From Segetibacter koreensis DSM 18137 (GTDB lineage: Bacteria; Bacteroidota; Bacteroidia; Chitinophagales; Chitinophagaceae): a stretch of 64,000 bases of DNA. Of this stretch, positions 1 to 8,577 are shown piece after piece (positions within the stretch are counted from its first letter, which is position 1; each line of letters begins with the position of its first letter). The position numbers and the translations under genes were made by a program. The DNA lies in contig NZ_KB893337.1 of the NCBI RefSeq assembly GCF_000374045.1, positions 172 to 64,171 on the forward strand. The letters run 5' to 3'. Below the pieces are notes generated by a model. That model worked only from the letters and a program-made list of their open reading frames with translations. It made no database searches and had not been told where the DNA came from.

Positions 1-732
1 AAGCCTTTCCCGATGCATGCGAGGGAAGACATGGTGAGCCAGATGATTTCGATGAGAAAGCGATTTCCTACCTATCAATCATTTGGAAAAGCTTCGATGG
101 ATGATTTGTGGACAGAAAAAGATAAGGAAAATGCTGTAACGATGAGAGCTGTTGATGTCAATACCAGTTATATAGAAAATAAAGGCAATGGCAAATTTGT
201 AATAACGCCATTACCAATAGAAGCACAGACGGCACCGGTGTATGGAATGGCAAGTGAAGATGTGGATGAAGATGGAAACCTCGACCTGCTAATGGTAGGT
301 AATGACTTTGGAATGGAGCCGGGCAGCGGAAGGCATGATGCCTTTATGGGCTTGTGTATGAAAGGTGATGGCAAAGGCAACTTCAGCAGTATGCCAATAG
401 CTAAAAGTGGTTTTTTTGTAAAAGGTGACGCTAAAGGATTAGCCACGATCCATACGGCAAAAAATGAGGACGTGACAGTAGTTACTCAAAACCAGGATAG
501 CCTGCAGGTGTACAGCAAAGGCGGTCAGCAGGAAAGAGGCAAATGGATCAATCTGGGTGAAAATGATTTTTGTGCAGATATAATTTACAACGATAACAAA
601 AAAAGAAGGATAGAATTTTACTATGGCTCTACATTCTTATCCCAATCTTCAAGAAAAATGAAAGTTGATAAAAACGCCGCAAAAATTGTTATCACTGATT
701 TTAAAGGAATTAAGAGAGAAATTAATAAATAA
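1..732 (+). CDS. VCBS/FG-GAP repeat protein, 3' fragment
   Basis: The reading frame is open from the left edge and ends in TAA at 732, so only the C-terminal part (about 243 residues) is present. The motif DVDEDGNLDLLMVGNDFG is a typical calcium-binding FG-GAP/VCBS blade motif, and a second, weaker GDGKGNF blade follows. The segment REDMVSQM..RKRFPTYQSF resembles the region between propeller blades in large Bacteroidota VCBS proteins that often sit near SusC/SusD loci; that context lies outside the window. Such proteins are usually secreted or surface beta-propellers. The ATG at 13 is internal and not a start. Family assignment is good; the substrate or partner is unknown. Confidence 0.75.
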   Translation, partial: KPFPMHAREDMVSQMISMRKRFPTYQSFGKASMDDLWTEKDKENAVTMRAVDVNTSYIENKGNGKFVITPLPIEAQTAPVYGMASEDVDEDGNLDLLMVGNDFGMEPGSGRHDAFMGLCMKGDGKGNFSSMPIAKSGFFVKGDAKGLATIHTAKNEDVTVVTQNQDSLQVYSKGGQQERGKWINLGENDFCADIIYNDNKKRRIEFYYGSTFLSQSSRKMKVDKNAAKIVITDFKGIKREINK

Positions 733-1061
733 CTATTAATCGTTGCCGGTTATTAAGTGTTTTCTGTTATAACCACATTCTTCTTTATTGTGTTATTCAC
801 TTATGCTCTGACTAGCTAGTTTAGTGAGAAGTGCTCCTTAGAATCGCATTTAAATGATAAAAATTTTAAAGAGGATAAAATAGTTTTTAATGTTTATTTA
901 ACAAATTTTACTTTATCTATGATAAATAAATATGGAAATAAAAATAGAGAAAAGAATACCCTCATCTTTTCGTTTATAACAGGTGAAAAAGATGCCAAAG
1001 ACCATTTTCATCAAAGGCTGATAGTACTTTTTACAGTAGAAGTAGCCATTTTTGTTCTTGC
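733..1061. other. Intergenic region before the sigma-54 regulator
   Basis: This AT-rich stretch lies between the VCBS gene and the response regulator. I see no ORF, RNA or strong hairpin. A weak CATTTTTG (1047-1054), one mismatch from the Bacteroidota -7 element TAnnTTTG, ends only 7 bases before the regulator ATG, so it is doubtful as a promoter. Confidence 0.3.
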
Positions 1062-2399
1062 ATGACAGGAAAAATCTTGCTTATAGACGATGAAGAAAAG
1101 CTAAGAAGCCTTTTAGCACGACTGCTGAAACTGGAAGGCTATGTTATAACTGAAGTTGGAAACCTGAAAGCTGCACACAAGGCGATTGAAGCAGAAGACC
1201 CCGACGTTGTGCTTTGTGACGTAAAACTGCCCGATGGCAACGGGGTTGACTTTGTAACTGAAGTAAAGCAAAAACACCCGTTTATTGAAATTATCCTGCT
1301 TACTGCTTATGGTAACATTCCTGATGGTATCCAGGCAATGAAGAACGGCGCTTTTGACTACATTACAAAAGGTGACGATAATGATAAAGTCATTCCATTA
1401 TTAAGTAAGGCAGTGGAAAAAGTGCAGTTGCAAAAGAGAGTACTCCAGTTAGAAAACCTGGTAGGGAAGAAATACAGTTTTGAAAGCATTATCGGCCAAT
1501 CAAAACAAATAAAAGCTGCGATAGAGTTAGCTAAAAAAGTAGCTCCCACTGATGCTACCGTTTTGCTGTTAGGAGAAACAGGAACAGGCAAGGAAGTGTT
1601 TGCCCAGGCCATTCACAATGCAAGCACAAAAGCGAACAAGGCATTCGTTGCACTTAACTGCAGTGCCTTTACTAAAGAACTATTGGAAAGTGAGTTGTTT
1701 GGACATAAAGCTGGCGCATTTACAGGGGCAGTAAAGGATAAAAAAGGCTTGATGGAAGAAGCAAATGAAGGCACCTTGTTTTTAGATGAAATTGGTGAAA
1801 TGCCTGTTGACTTACAAAGTAAATTATTGCGGGTATTAGAGACAGGTGAGTTTATTAAAGTAGGAGATACAAAATCGACAAAGGTAAGTGTTCGTATTAT
1901 TGCTGCTACGAACAAAAATCTACAAGAAGAAGTGAAGGAAGGCAGGTTTCGCGAAGACTTTTATTACAGGCTCAATGTTTTTAGTATCACCCTTCCACCC
2001 CTTCGGGAAAGAAAAGAGGATATTTTATTACTTGCTGAATATTACACAAAATTTTTCGCTTCGAAAATGAACAAGAAGATCAGAAGGATTGAAAAAGAAT
2101 CGTTGAAACTATTGTTAGAGCATGCATGGAAAGGAAACATCCGCGAATTAAAAAATATCATTGAAAGGGCAGTGATATTAGAGGAAAGTAACCAACTGAC
2201 AGCAGAAGTATTACCGTATGATATTCAAAGCAATTCGCAAAGTTCAATAAATGTCTTTGACATATCAGTGATGGAAAAACAACATATTCAAAAAGTATTG
2301 GATTTTGCAAAAGGCAACAAGACAGAAGCTGCGCGTTTGCTTAATATTGGTTTGACAACACTTTACAGAAAGATGGAAGAATACAAGATATCCAAATAG
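1062..2399 (+). CDS. Sigma-54-dependent response regulator (NtrC family), probable regulator of kdp
   Basis: This 445-residue protein has three clear parts. Residues 1-120 are a receiver with phospho-acceptor Asp53 (LCDVKLPDG) and conserved Lys103. Residues 143-380 are an AAA+ sigma-54 activation domain with Walker A GETGTGKE (171-178), the sigma-54 contact loop GAFTGA (218-223) and Walker B LFLDEIGE (239-246). The last 50 residues are a Fis-type helix-turn-helix (GNKTEAARLLNIG). By family it is an ATP-dependent activator of sigma-54 RNA polymerase. It lies directly upstream of the kdp operon, which carries a split KdpD sensor and a kinase but no KdpE, so I infer that it takes KdpE's place. 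An intrinsic terminator separates it from the kdp genes. Confidence 0.93.
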   Translation: MTGKILLIDDEEKLRSLLARLLKLEGYVITEVGNLKAAHKAIEAEDPDVVLCDVKLPDGNGVDFVTEVKQKHPFIEIILLTAYGNIPDGIQAMKNGAFDYITKGDDNDKVIPLLSKAVEKVQLQKRVLQLENLVGKKYSFESIIGQSKQIKAAIELAKKVAPTDATVLLLGETGTGKEVFAQAIHNASTKANKAFVALNCSAFTKELLESELFGHKAGAFTGAVKDKKGLMEEANEGTLFLDEIGEMPVDLQSKLLRVLETGEFIKVGDTKSTKVSVRIIAATNKNLQEEVKEGRFREDFYYRLNVFSITLPPLRERKEDILLLAEYYTKFFASKMNKKIRRIEKESLKLLLEHAWKGNIRELKNIIERAVILEESNQLTAEVLPYDIQSNSQSSINVFDISVMEKQHIQKVLDFAKGNKTEAARLLNIGLTTLYRKMEEYKISK

Positions 2400-2426
2400 C
2401 TAAACCTTTCCGATTTGAAAATGTAC

Positions 2427-2451
2427 CCTTTCATTTTGAAAGGTTTTTTTT
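2427..2451 (+). terminator. Intrinsic terminator after the sigma-54 regulator
   Basis: The stem CCTTTC (2427-2432) pairs with GAAAGG (2438-2443) around loop ATTTT and is followed by eight T residues (2444-2451). An upstream AAACCTTTC (2402-2410) could pair with the same right arm, giving an alternative longer-looped fold. It ends the regulator transcript before the kdp operon. Confidence 0.7.
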
Positions 2452-2541
2452 ATAGCCATTCTGCTCGTATAAAACAAAAAAGTATTTAACGATGTGACTT
2501 TCAGTCCTTTCTGCGTGATCCGCCCATCTTCTTTCCTATTA

Positions 2542-2558
2542 AGGCATGTCATTTGGCA
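2542..2558 (+). promoter_or_regulatory. Sigma-54-like element before kdp, off-consensus spacing
   Basis: AGGCATG followed by TTTGGCA resembles the -24 (TGGCACG) and -12 (TTGCA) elements of a sigma-54 promoter and sits about 40 bases before the first kdp micro-ORF. The GG-to-GC spacing is one base longer than the normally invariant spacing, so this is only a weak candidate. It is listed because the adjacent regulator is a sigma-54 activator. Confidence 0.18.
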
Positions 2559-2596
2559 TTATAACGGAAATGAAAATATCAATTAACAGACTTTTC

Positions 2597-2740
2597 ATGG
2601 CACAGGACGAAAACATACCGAACAATCCATATGGAGACGAAGCACCGACATGGAAACAATTGCTGATTGTGTTCATCATCGTGGCAATCCTTCTCGCCTT
2701 CTCGTGGACAGCTTATTACAAGTTGGGATGGCTACATTGA
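2597..2740 (+). CDS. kdp-leader membrane micro-protein 1 (47 aa)
   Basis: This is a 47-residue ORF from ATG 2597; the same frame is open from 2546, but the later ATG gives a compact protein. Residues 1-16 are polar and proline-rich (ENIPNNPYGDEAP). They are followed by one strongly hydrophobic helix (about residues 19-40, LLIVFIIVAILLAFSWTAYY). It is the first of four tiny ORFs leading into kdpA. I do not recognise the family. Inference: a single-pass inner-membrane protein co-expressed with the K+ pump, possibly an accessory subunit like KdpF. An alternative is a translated leader with no stable product. Confidence 0.6.
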   Translation: MAQDENIPNNPYGDEAPTWKQLLIVFIIVAILLAFSWTAYYKLGWLH

Positions 2741-2822
2741 AAAGTGTACCAGGTGACGGGTAGCATGACTGCTGTTGATGTTGCTCATAGTTATTGTCAG
2801 CAACAAGCACAAACTTTAAGTA

Positions 2823-2933
2823 ATGGCAAAACAAAGAAATATAAGAGATGTGTTTGGGATTGTTTTAGCCTGGTTAATAGCTATAAGTCTCCTTTTCATT
2901 GTGTTTCTGAAAATCAAATTATTCACTCACTAA
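2823..2933 (+). CDS. kdp-leader membrane micro-protein 2 (36 aa)
   Basis: This is a 36-residue ORF starting MAKQRNIRDVFG and ending in TAA at 2931-2933. A basic N-terminus precedes one hydrophobic helix (about residues 12-30, rich in Ile, Leu and Phe), and the C-terminus is short and basic (KIKLFTH). It follows the 47-aa ORF after 82 bases; that gap holds a weak 7-bp inverted repeat (TGTTGCT 2779-2785 with AGCAACA 2799-2805). It is too short for standard gene calling and I do not recognise a named family. The predicted topology is N-in, single-pass inner membrane. Confidence 0.55.
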   Translation: MAKQRNIRDVFGIVLAWLIAISLLFIVFLKIKLFTH

Positions 2934-2944
2934 CAAATTTTATC

Positions 2945-3028
2945 ATGCAAACGCTGATACTGATTGTTGCCGGCCTCGTTGCCTTCTGGCTCTTTTTCAA
3001 ATTCATTGATTGGTTCGAAAAAATCTAA
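2945..3028 (+). CDS. kdp-leader membrane micro-protein 3 (27 aa)
   Basis: This 27-residue ORF starts MQTLILIVAGLVAFWLFF and ends FIDWFEKI. It begins 11 bases after micro-protein 2 and stops 3 bases before kdpF. Nearly the whole chain is one transmembrane helix followed by an amphipathic acidic/basic tail. The overall plan (short N-terminus, one helix, charged tail) resembles KdpF, but the ending is different and the true kdpF follows immediately. I do not recognise a named family; it may be a second KdpF-like stabilising peptide (inference). Confidence 0.6.
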   Translation: MQTLILIVAGLVAFWLFFKFIDWFEKI

Positions 3029-3031
3029 AGT

Positions 3032-3109
3032 ATGACACTATTATTCATTATCGCAATCATGGTTTTTTTCTATTTATGTTATGTATTGATAAAACCCGAA
3101 AAATTCTAA
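3032..3109 (+). CDS. kdpF: K+-transporting ATPase subunit KdpF
   Basis: This 25-residue ORF starts MTLLFIIAIMVFF and ends YVLIKPEKF. KdpF peptides are 25-30 residues long, with one helix and a terminal (R/K)PE(K/R)F signature, and sit immediately 5' of kdpA; all of that holds here. KdpF stabilises the KdpABC complex in the inner membrane. The gene lies 3 bases after micro-protein 3 and 17 bases before kdpA. Confidence 0.88.
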   Translation: MTLLFIIAIMVFFYLCYVLIKPEKF

Positions 3110-3126
3110 ATCTAATACAAGTAATC

Positions 3127-4827
3127 ATGACCACAGAAATTGCAGGTATCATCTTCATGTATGCATTTACCCTTGCGCTGGCTATTCCGATCGGACGCTA
3201 TATCGGTAAAGTGTATGAAGGAGAAAAAACCTGGCTCGATAACATCTTACATCCATTAGACAAAATATTTTTCAAACTAGGAGGTATCAATCCTATTAAT
3301 GAAATGAACTGGAAGCAGCATTTGGCGGCATTGCTTACCATTAATCTGGTATGGTTCATTTTATCTATGCTCATATTAATGAATATGGGATGGCTGCCTC
3401 TAAATCCTGATGACAATCCATCTATGTCAGCGGATCTTGCTTTCAATACCACTGTAAGCTTTGTCAGCAACACCAACCTACAGCACTATTCTGGTGAAAC
3501 AGGTGTGTCCTATTTAGGACAGCTAACGCTAATGCTTTTTCAATTCATTAGTGCCGCGGCAGGTATGGCTGCCTGTGCGACCGTGTTCATTGCAATGAAA
3601 GAAAGAACCACAGAAAACCTTGGAAATTTTTACAACTTCTTCATCAAATCGTGTACAAGAATATTGTTGCCGATGGCCATTGTAGTTGCATTGATGCTTG
3701 TGTTTAACGGCACTCCCATGAATTTTGAAGGCAAAGCTCAATATATTTCTTTGCAGGGTGACACTGTGCACGTAAGCCGCGGTCCCGCTGCTGCTATGAT
3801 CGCTATTAAACAATTAGGAACAAACGGAGGCGGGTATTATGGTTCAAACGCTGCGCATCCCTTAGAGAACCCCAATTATTTCACCAATATAGTAGAGAAC
3901 ATTAGTATCATCCTTATTCCAATTGCAATGGTGTTTGCTTTAGGATACATTATTAAAAGGCGAAGGTTTGCATGGATGGTGGTCGGTGTAATGACGCTTG
4001 GATTCCTATTCTTACTGTTCAACGCTGTTTATAATGAAATGCATGGTAATCCAATGATCAGCAGGATCGGTATTTCTCAACCATTAGGAAGCATGGAAGG
4101 AAAAGAAGTCCGTTTTGGTCCGGCGGCATCGGCCTATTGGGAAGTAACTACCACTGTTACCTCAAACGGTTCCGTAAATGCCATGCACGACAGCTTTACC
4201 CCCCTCGCTGGCATGAGCGCTTTGCTGGGCATGATGGTCAATTCCTTCTATGGGGGTGTTGGCGTAGGCTATCTCAACTTTTACGTTTTCATCATTATTG
4301 CAGTCTTCATCAGCGGGTTGATGGTAGGACGAACCCCTGAATTTTTAGGAAAGAAAATAGAAGCAAAAGAAATGAAGATCGCCTCCATCATTGCACTGCT
4401 TCATCCGTTATTAATTCTTTCGGGAACGGCTTTGGCATCGTACCTCTATGCTCATAATCCCGATGCCTACTCCGGGTGGTTAAATAATCCCGGTAACCAC
4501 GGTTTCAGTGAAATGCTTTACGAGTTCACTTCTTCATCTGCCAACAACGGAAGTGGTTTTGAAGGATTGGGTGACAATACTCCATTCTGGAATATCGCCT
4601 GCGGAACTGTGATGTTAGTTGCAAGATTTTTACCGATAATAGGCCCTGTCGCCATTGCAGGAATCTTGGCCCACAAAAAATTCATCCCTGAAAGTGCAGG
4701 TACGCTAAAGACAGATACAGGCACATTTGGAATCATGGTGTTTGCAGTGATAATTATTGTTGCCGCTTTATCATTTTTCCCGGCATTAACCCTTGGACCA
4801 ATTGCAGAACATTTTGGAATGAAATAA
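3127..4827 (+). CDS. kdpA: K+-transporting ATPase subunit A (KdpA)
   Basis: This 566-residue polytopic membrane protein matches the KdpA length (about 557 in E. coli). The start at 3127 (MTTEIAGIIFMYAFT) was chosen because the longer frame, open from 3010, would overlap kdpF. KdpA is the potassium-binding, channel-like subunit of the high-affinity KdpFABC pump. Visible selectivity-loop elements include FNTTVSFVSNTNLQHYSGE near residue 110, GTNGGGYYGSNAAHPLENP near residue 235 and FTSSSANNGSGFEG near residue 470. The organisation F-A-B-C with short gaps indicates one operon. Confidence 0.97.
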   Translation: MTTEIAGIIFMYAFTLALAIPIGRYIGKVYEGEKTWLDNILHPLDKIFFKLGGINPINEMNWKQHLAALLTINLVWFILSMLILMNMGWLPLNPDDNPSMSADLAFNTTVSFVSNTNLQHYSGETGVSYLGQLTLMLFQFISAAAGMAACATVFIAMKERTTENLGNFYNFFIKSCTRILLPMAIVVALMLVFNGTPMNFEGKAQYISLQGDTVHVSRGPAAAMIAIKQLGTNGGGYYGSNAAHPLENPNYFTNIVENISIILIPIAMVFALGYIIKRRRFAWMVVGVMTLGFLFLLFNAVYNEMHGNPMISRIGISQPLGSMEGKEVRFGPAASAYWEVTTTVTSNGSVNAMHDSFTPLAGMSALLGMMVNSFYGGVGVGYLNFYVFIIIAVFISGLMVGRTPEFLGKKIEAKEMKIASIIALLHPLLILSGTALASYLYAHNPDAYSGWLNNPGNHGFSEMLYEFTSSSANNGSGFEGLGDNTPFWNIACGTVMLVARFLPIIGPVAIAGILAHKKFIPESAGTLKTDTGTFGIMVFAVIIIVAALSFFPALTLGPIAEHFGMK

Positions 4828-4839
4828 AACGAATTGATT

Positions 4840-6894
4840 ATGTCAGTACATAGAAGAAAAAATAAATTATTTGAAACTGAACTGGTAAAAGAGGCTGTCA
4901 AACAGTCCTTTAAAAAATTAAACCCGGTTGTCCAGTTTCGCAATCCTGTAATGTTTACCGTATGGGTTGGAACATTGGTGATGGCTTGTGTCATTGGATG
5001 GATTGCTACTGGTGAAACTTCCCAGGGAAGCTTAGCTTACAACATTATTATCACGGGGGTCCTTTTTATTACATTGCTGTTTGCCAATTTTGCTGAAGGC
5101 ATTGCAGAAGCAAGAGGAAAAGCACAAGCGGATAGTTTACGAAAAGCAAGGGAAGACACTCCAGCTAAAAAAATATTTCCTGTTGGAGAAATGTATGTAA
5201 ATGAGGTGCATATTGTTCCATCATCAAAACTGGAATTAGGCGATCATTTTTTGTGTGAGGCCGGCGATATTATTCCCATGGATGGAGAAATTATTAAAGG
5301 AATTGCCACCATTGATGAGAGTGCAATTACAGGTGAAAGTGCTCCCGTTATTCGTGAAGCAGGCGGAGACAAATCATCGGTTACAGGCGGAACAAAAGTT
5401 TTATCTGACAGGATAGAAGTGAAAGTTACTACGCAACCTGGCGAAACATTCTTAGATAAGATGATTGCATTGGTTGAAGGAGCAAGCAGGCAAAAAACGC
5501 CAAATGAAATTGCACTGACGATTCTATTGGCCGCATTCACATTGGTGTTTATAATTGTTTGTGTAACACTAAAACCATTTGGCGATTATGCAAACACTCC
5601 AATTACCATTGGTGCGTTCATCTCTTTGTTTGTCTGCCTCATTCCAACAACCATAGGCGCTTTATTATCTGCTATAGGCATTGCAGGGATGGACAGGGCT
5701 TTAAGAGCTAATGTAATTACCAAGAGTGGGAAGGCGGTTGAAACTGCCGGAGATATCGATACATTATTATTAGACAAGACAGGAACAATAACCATCGGTA
5801 ATCGCAAGGCCACTAATTTTTATCCTGCTATTGGTATAAAAGAAAGTGAATTTGTGGAGATGGTGGTGTTGAGTTCACTTGCAGACGAAACACCTGAAGG
5901 GAAATCAATTGTTGAATTAGCCGCATCAAACGGAGTAAAGCCTTTTGCCGATACATCAAACATGCGGTTCATCAGATTCACAGCAGAAACAAGAAGTAGC
6001 GGTGTTGATCTGCCTAATGGAACGAAGATTCGCAAAGGTGCATTCGATGCGATTTGGAATATCGTTTCAAAAAATGGCAATGGCATACCAGTAGAAACTG
6101 AGGAAAAAGTAAAGTTGATTGCACAAAATGGCGGAACGCCGTTGTTAGTGTGCGTAAACAATGAGGCAAAAGGTGTGGTTGAATTGCAGGATATAATCAA
6201 GCCGGGGATACAGCAACGGTTTGAACGCCTCCGCCGAATGGGAGTAAAAACAGTTATGGTCACGGGTGATAATCCGCTCACAGCAAAATACATTGCTGAA
6301 AAAGCTGGCGTTGACGACTTCATTGCAGAAGCAAAGCCCGAAGACAAAATGAATTACATCCGCAAAGAGCAACAGGGTGGAAAACTGGTGGCTATGATGG
6401 GCGATGGAACAAACGATGCTCCTGCCCTTGCGCAGGCAGATGTTGGAGTTGCCATGAACAGCGGCACACAGGCAGCGAAAGAAGCAAGCAATATGGTTGA
6501 CCTGGAAAACGACCCTACCAAATTGATCGAGATTGTTGAGATAGGCAAACAACTTTTAATGACAAGAGGCACCTTGACGACTTTCTCAATCGCCAACGAT
6601 GTTGCCAAATATTTTGCTATTGTTCCGGCCTTGTTTATTGCATCTATTCCAAGTTTGCAGGCTTTGAATATCATGAACCTTCATAGCCCCGAAAGTGCTA
6701 TTCTTTCTGCAGTAATTTTTAATGCTATCATAATACCCCTTTTAATTCCATTGGCATTAAAGGGGGTAGCATATAAGCCAATTGGAGCAAGCGCTTTACT
6801 TAGAAGAAATCTGTTGATCTACGGCTTTGGCGGAGTCATCGTTCCTTTTATTGGAATTAAACTGATTGATTTATTAGTATCGATCTGGTTTTAA
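4840..6894 (+). CDS. kdpB: K+-transporting P-type ATPase subunit B (KdpB)
   Basis: This is a 684-residue P-type ATPase. The ATG at 4840 ([12 protein letters not shown]) is preferred over an in-frame TTG two codons upstream. The phosphorylation motif DKTGT has its Asp at residue 312. Also visible are the TGES motif of the actuator domain ([15 protein letters not shown]), the hinge [10 protein letters not shown] and [24 protein letters not shown]. It hydrolyses ATP to energise K+ movement through KdpA. It starts 12 bases after kdpA and ends 11 bases before kdpC. No key motif is missing. Confidence 0.97.
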   Translation: MSVHRRKNKLFETELVKEAVKQSFKKLNPVVQFRNPVMFTVWVGTLVMACVIGWIATGETSQGSLAYNIIITGVLFITLLFANFAEGIAEARGKAQADSLRKAREDTPAKKIFPVGEMYVNEVHIVPSSKLELGDHFLCEAGDIIPMDGEIIKGIATIDESAITGESAPVIREAGGDKSSVTGGTKVLSDRIEVKVTTQPGETFLDKMIALVEGASRQKTPNEIALTILLAAFTLVFIIVCVTLKPFGDYANTPITIGAFISLFVCLIPTTIGALLSAIGIAGMDRALRANVITKSGKAVETAGDIDTLLLDKTGTITIGNRKATNFYPAIGIKESEFVEMVVLSSLADETPEGKSIVELAASNGVKPFADTSNMRFIRFTAETRSSGVDLPNGTKIRKGAFDAIWNIVSKNGNGIPVETEEKVKLIAQNGGTPLLVCVNNEAKGVVELQDIIKPGIQQRFERLRRMGVKTVMVTGDNPLTAKYIAEKAGVDDFIAEAKPEDKMNYIRKEQQGGKLVAMMGDGTNDAPALAQADVGVAMNSGTQAAKEASNMVDLENDPTKLIEIVEIGKQLLMTRGTLTTFSIANDVAKYFAIVPALFIASIPSLQALNIMNLHSPESAILSAVIFNAIIIPLLIPLALKGVAYKPIGASALLRRNLLIYGFGGVIVPFIGIKLIDLLVSIWF

Positions 6895-6905
6895 AATCAA
6901 AAACA

Positions 6906-7472
6906 ATGAAACAAAATATTCTACCCGCAATACGATTGACAATTGTTTGCATGGTGTTTTTTATGGGAGGTTATACTTTAATCGTCTGGTTGACTGCGCA
7001 GGCAGCACCGGGTAAAGGAAAAGGTGAAACGGCAACTGCACATAACAGAACTGTTGGCTGGAAATTGTTGGGACAAAAATTTACCGACGACAAATACTTC
7101 TCGAGCCGTCCTTCAGCAGTCGATTATCATGCGGACGGTTCAGGGGGCAGTAATAAAGGACCTACTAATCCTGGTTATTTAAAAACGGTTGAGGACAGAA
7201 TTGATACATTTTTAGTTCATAATCCCGGCATTCAAAAAAAAGAAATTCCTTCTGACCTGGTGACCGCATCAGGATCCGGGCTTGATCCCCACATTTCTGT
7301 ACAGGGCGCGTATGTACAGGTGAAAAGAGTTGCAGTCGCAAGAAATATTCCGGAGCAAAACCTTAAGGAGTTAGTCACAAAACATATTGATGATCCATTA
7401 TTCGGATTATTTGGAACAGAAAGAGTAAATGTGTTGAAACTAAATATCAATTTGGACAAAATGAAAAAATAA
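6906..7472 (+). CDS. kdpC: K+-transporting ATPase subunit C (KdpC)
   Basis: This 188-residue protein has one N-terminal membrane helix (about residues 9-31) and a periplasmic domain, matching KdpC size and topology. Family motifs include SSRPSAVDYHADGSGGSN and the conserved S-GSGLDPHIS. KdpC is thought to assist K+ binding and assembly of the KdpFABC complex. The porin gene starts 10 bases downstream, so the operon continues past the pump genes. Confidence 0.96.
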   Translation: MKQNILPAIRLTIVCMVFFMGGYTLIVWLTAQAAPGKGKGETATAHNRTVGWKLLGQKFTDDKYFSSRPSAVDYHADGSGGSNKGPTNPGYLKTVEDRIDTFLVHNPGIQKKEIPSDLVTASGSGLDPHISVQGAYVQVKRVAVARNIPEQNLKELVTKHIDDPLFGLFGTERVNVLKLNINLDKMKK

Positions 7473-7482
7473 AAGAATAAAA

Positions 7483-8577
7483 ATGAAAGAGATTTTGGTA
7501 GGCGTGGGTATCTTAATTCGAACTTTTGTTATAGCACAGGATACAACCAAATACAAGCAGTCCCAAACAACCAACCCTTTATCATTTAGTGGTTTTTTAG
7601 AGGCCTATTACAGTTATGATTTTAATAAACCTCCAAATAACACCCGGCCCTTTTTCTTTTACAGTCATAACCGACACAATGAGTTTAACATCAACCTCGC
7701 TTACGTAAAAGGAAAGTACAATACGGAGAACACAAGAGCCAATATTGCATTGGCATCAGGCACCTACATGAATGCAAATTATGCTGCTGAACCGGGTGTA
7801 CTAAAAAACATTTATGAAGCCAATGCTGGAGTAAAGCTTTCAAAAAAGAAGAATCTGTGGATTGATGCAGGAATTTTGCCATCGCACATTGGTTTTGAAT
7901 CGGCACATTCTCCGGAATGCTGGATATTAACAAGAAGCATTATCGCTGATAACTCACCTTATTTTGAAGGAGGCGCTAAAATCACGTACACAACTGATAG
8001 TGGTAAATGGCTGATTAGTGTGCTGGTACTTAATGGTTGGCAACGCATACAAAGAGCCGCTGGCAATTCGCTTATGAGCTGGGGCACACAGTTGCAATAC
8101 AAACCTACAGCTAAAACAACCATCAATTACAGTACCTTTTTCGGAACCGACAAACCGGATAGTGCAAGGCGATGGCGGCATTTTCATAATCTATATGGCA
8201 TCTTTCAATTAAGCGAGAAATGGGGATGGATCGTTGATCTTGACCTTGGGCAGGAGCAGAAGTTTATAGGAAGCAATAGCTTCAATACTTGGTACGGATC
8301 AGCATGCATTTTGCGGTTTATGCCAACTACTTCCTGGGCCATTGCTTTAAGAGGAGAGTATTATAACGATAAAAATAGCGTTATCATTGTAACAAACACA
8401 CCAAATGGATTTAGAACTTTTGGGGCTTCCCTGAATATTGATAGAACAATTAACGGTAACTTTCTATGGCGAACAGAAATAAGAATATTACATAGCAAGG
8501 ACAAGATATTTACCAAGGAAACAAACCCTGAAAGTAACAATACGGCAATTACAACTTCACTTGCACTTACATTTTAA
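7483..8577 (+). CDS. Outer-membrane beta-barrel porin (OmpL-like, BBP2 type) in the kdp operon
   Basis: This 364-residue protein has an N-terminal hydrophobic segment that probably acts as a signal peptide (cleavage near IAQ-D, residues 19-20). It then has alternating aromatic and polar strands typical of an outer-membrane barrel (LSFSGFLEAYYSYDFN, ANIALASGTYMNANYA, FRTFGASLNIDRTINGN). The composition fits the putative beta-barrel porin-2 family common in Bacteroidota. It lies between kdpC and kdpD, and its TAA shares one base with the kdpD ATG, so the two are translationally coupled. Inference: it gives K+ or another small solute a route across the outer membrane to the Kdp pump. Confidence 0.8.
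   Translation: MKEILVGVGILIRTFVIAQDTTKYKQSQTTNPLSFSGFLEAYYSYDFNKPPNNTRPFFFYSHNRHNEFNINLAYVKGKYNTENTRANIALASGTYMNANYAAEPGVLKNIYEANAGVKLSKKKNLWIDAGILPSHIGFESAHSPECWILTRSIIADNSPYFEGGAKITYTTDSGKWLISVLVLNGWQRIQRAAGNSLMSWGTQLQYKPTAKTTINYSTFFGTDKPDSARRWRHFHNLYGIFQLSEKWGWIVDLDLGQEQKFIGSNSFNTWYGSACILRFMPTTSWAIALRGEYYNDKNSVIIVTNTPNGFRTFGASLNIDRTINGNFLWRTEIRILHSKDKIFTKETNPESNNTAITTSLALTF

Noticed and set aside
3010-3126. Longer N-terminal extension of kdpA
   Set aside because: It would overlap the full kdpF gene in another frame; the ATG at 3127 gives the normal KdpA N-terminus.
5244-6674. Several long ORFs antisense to kdpB
   Set aside because: They lie inside a gene with complete P-type ATPase motifs and show no recognisable domain; they are products of codon bias in the real frame.
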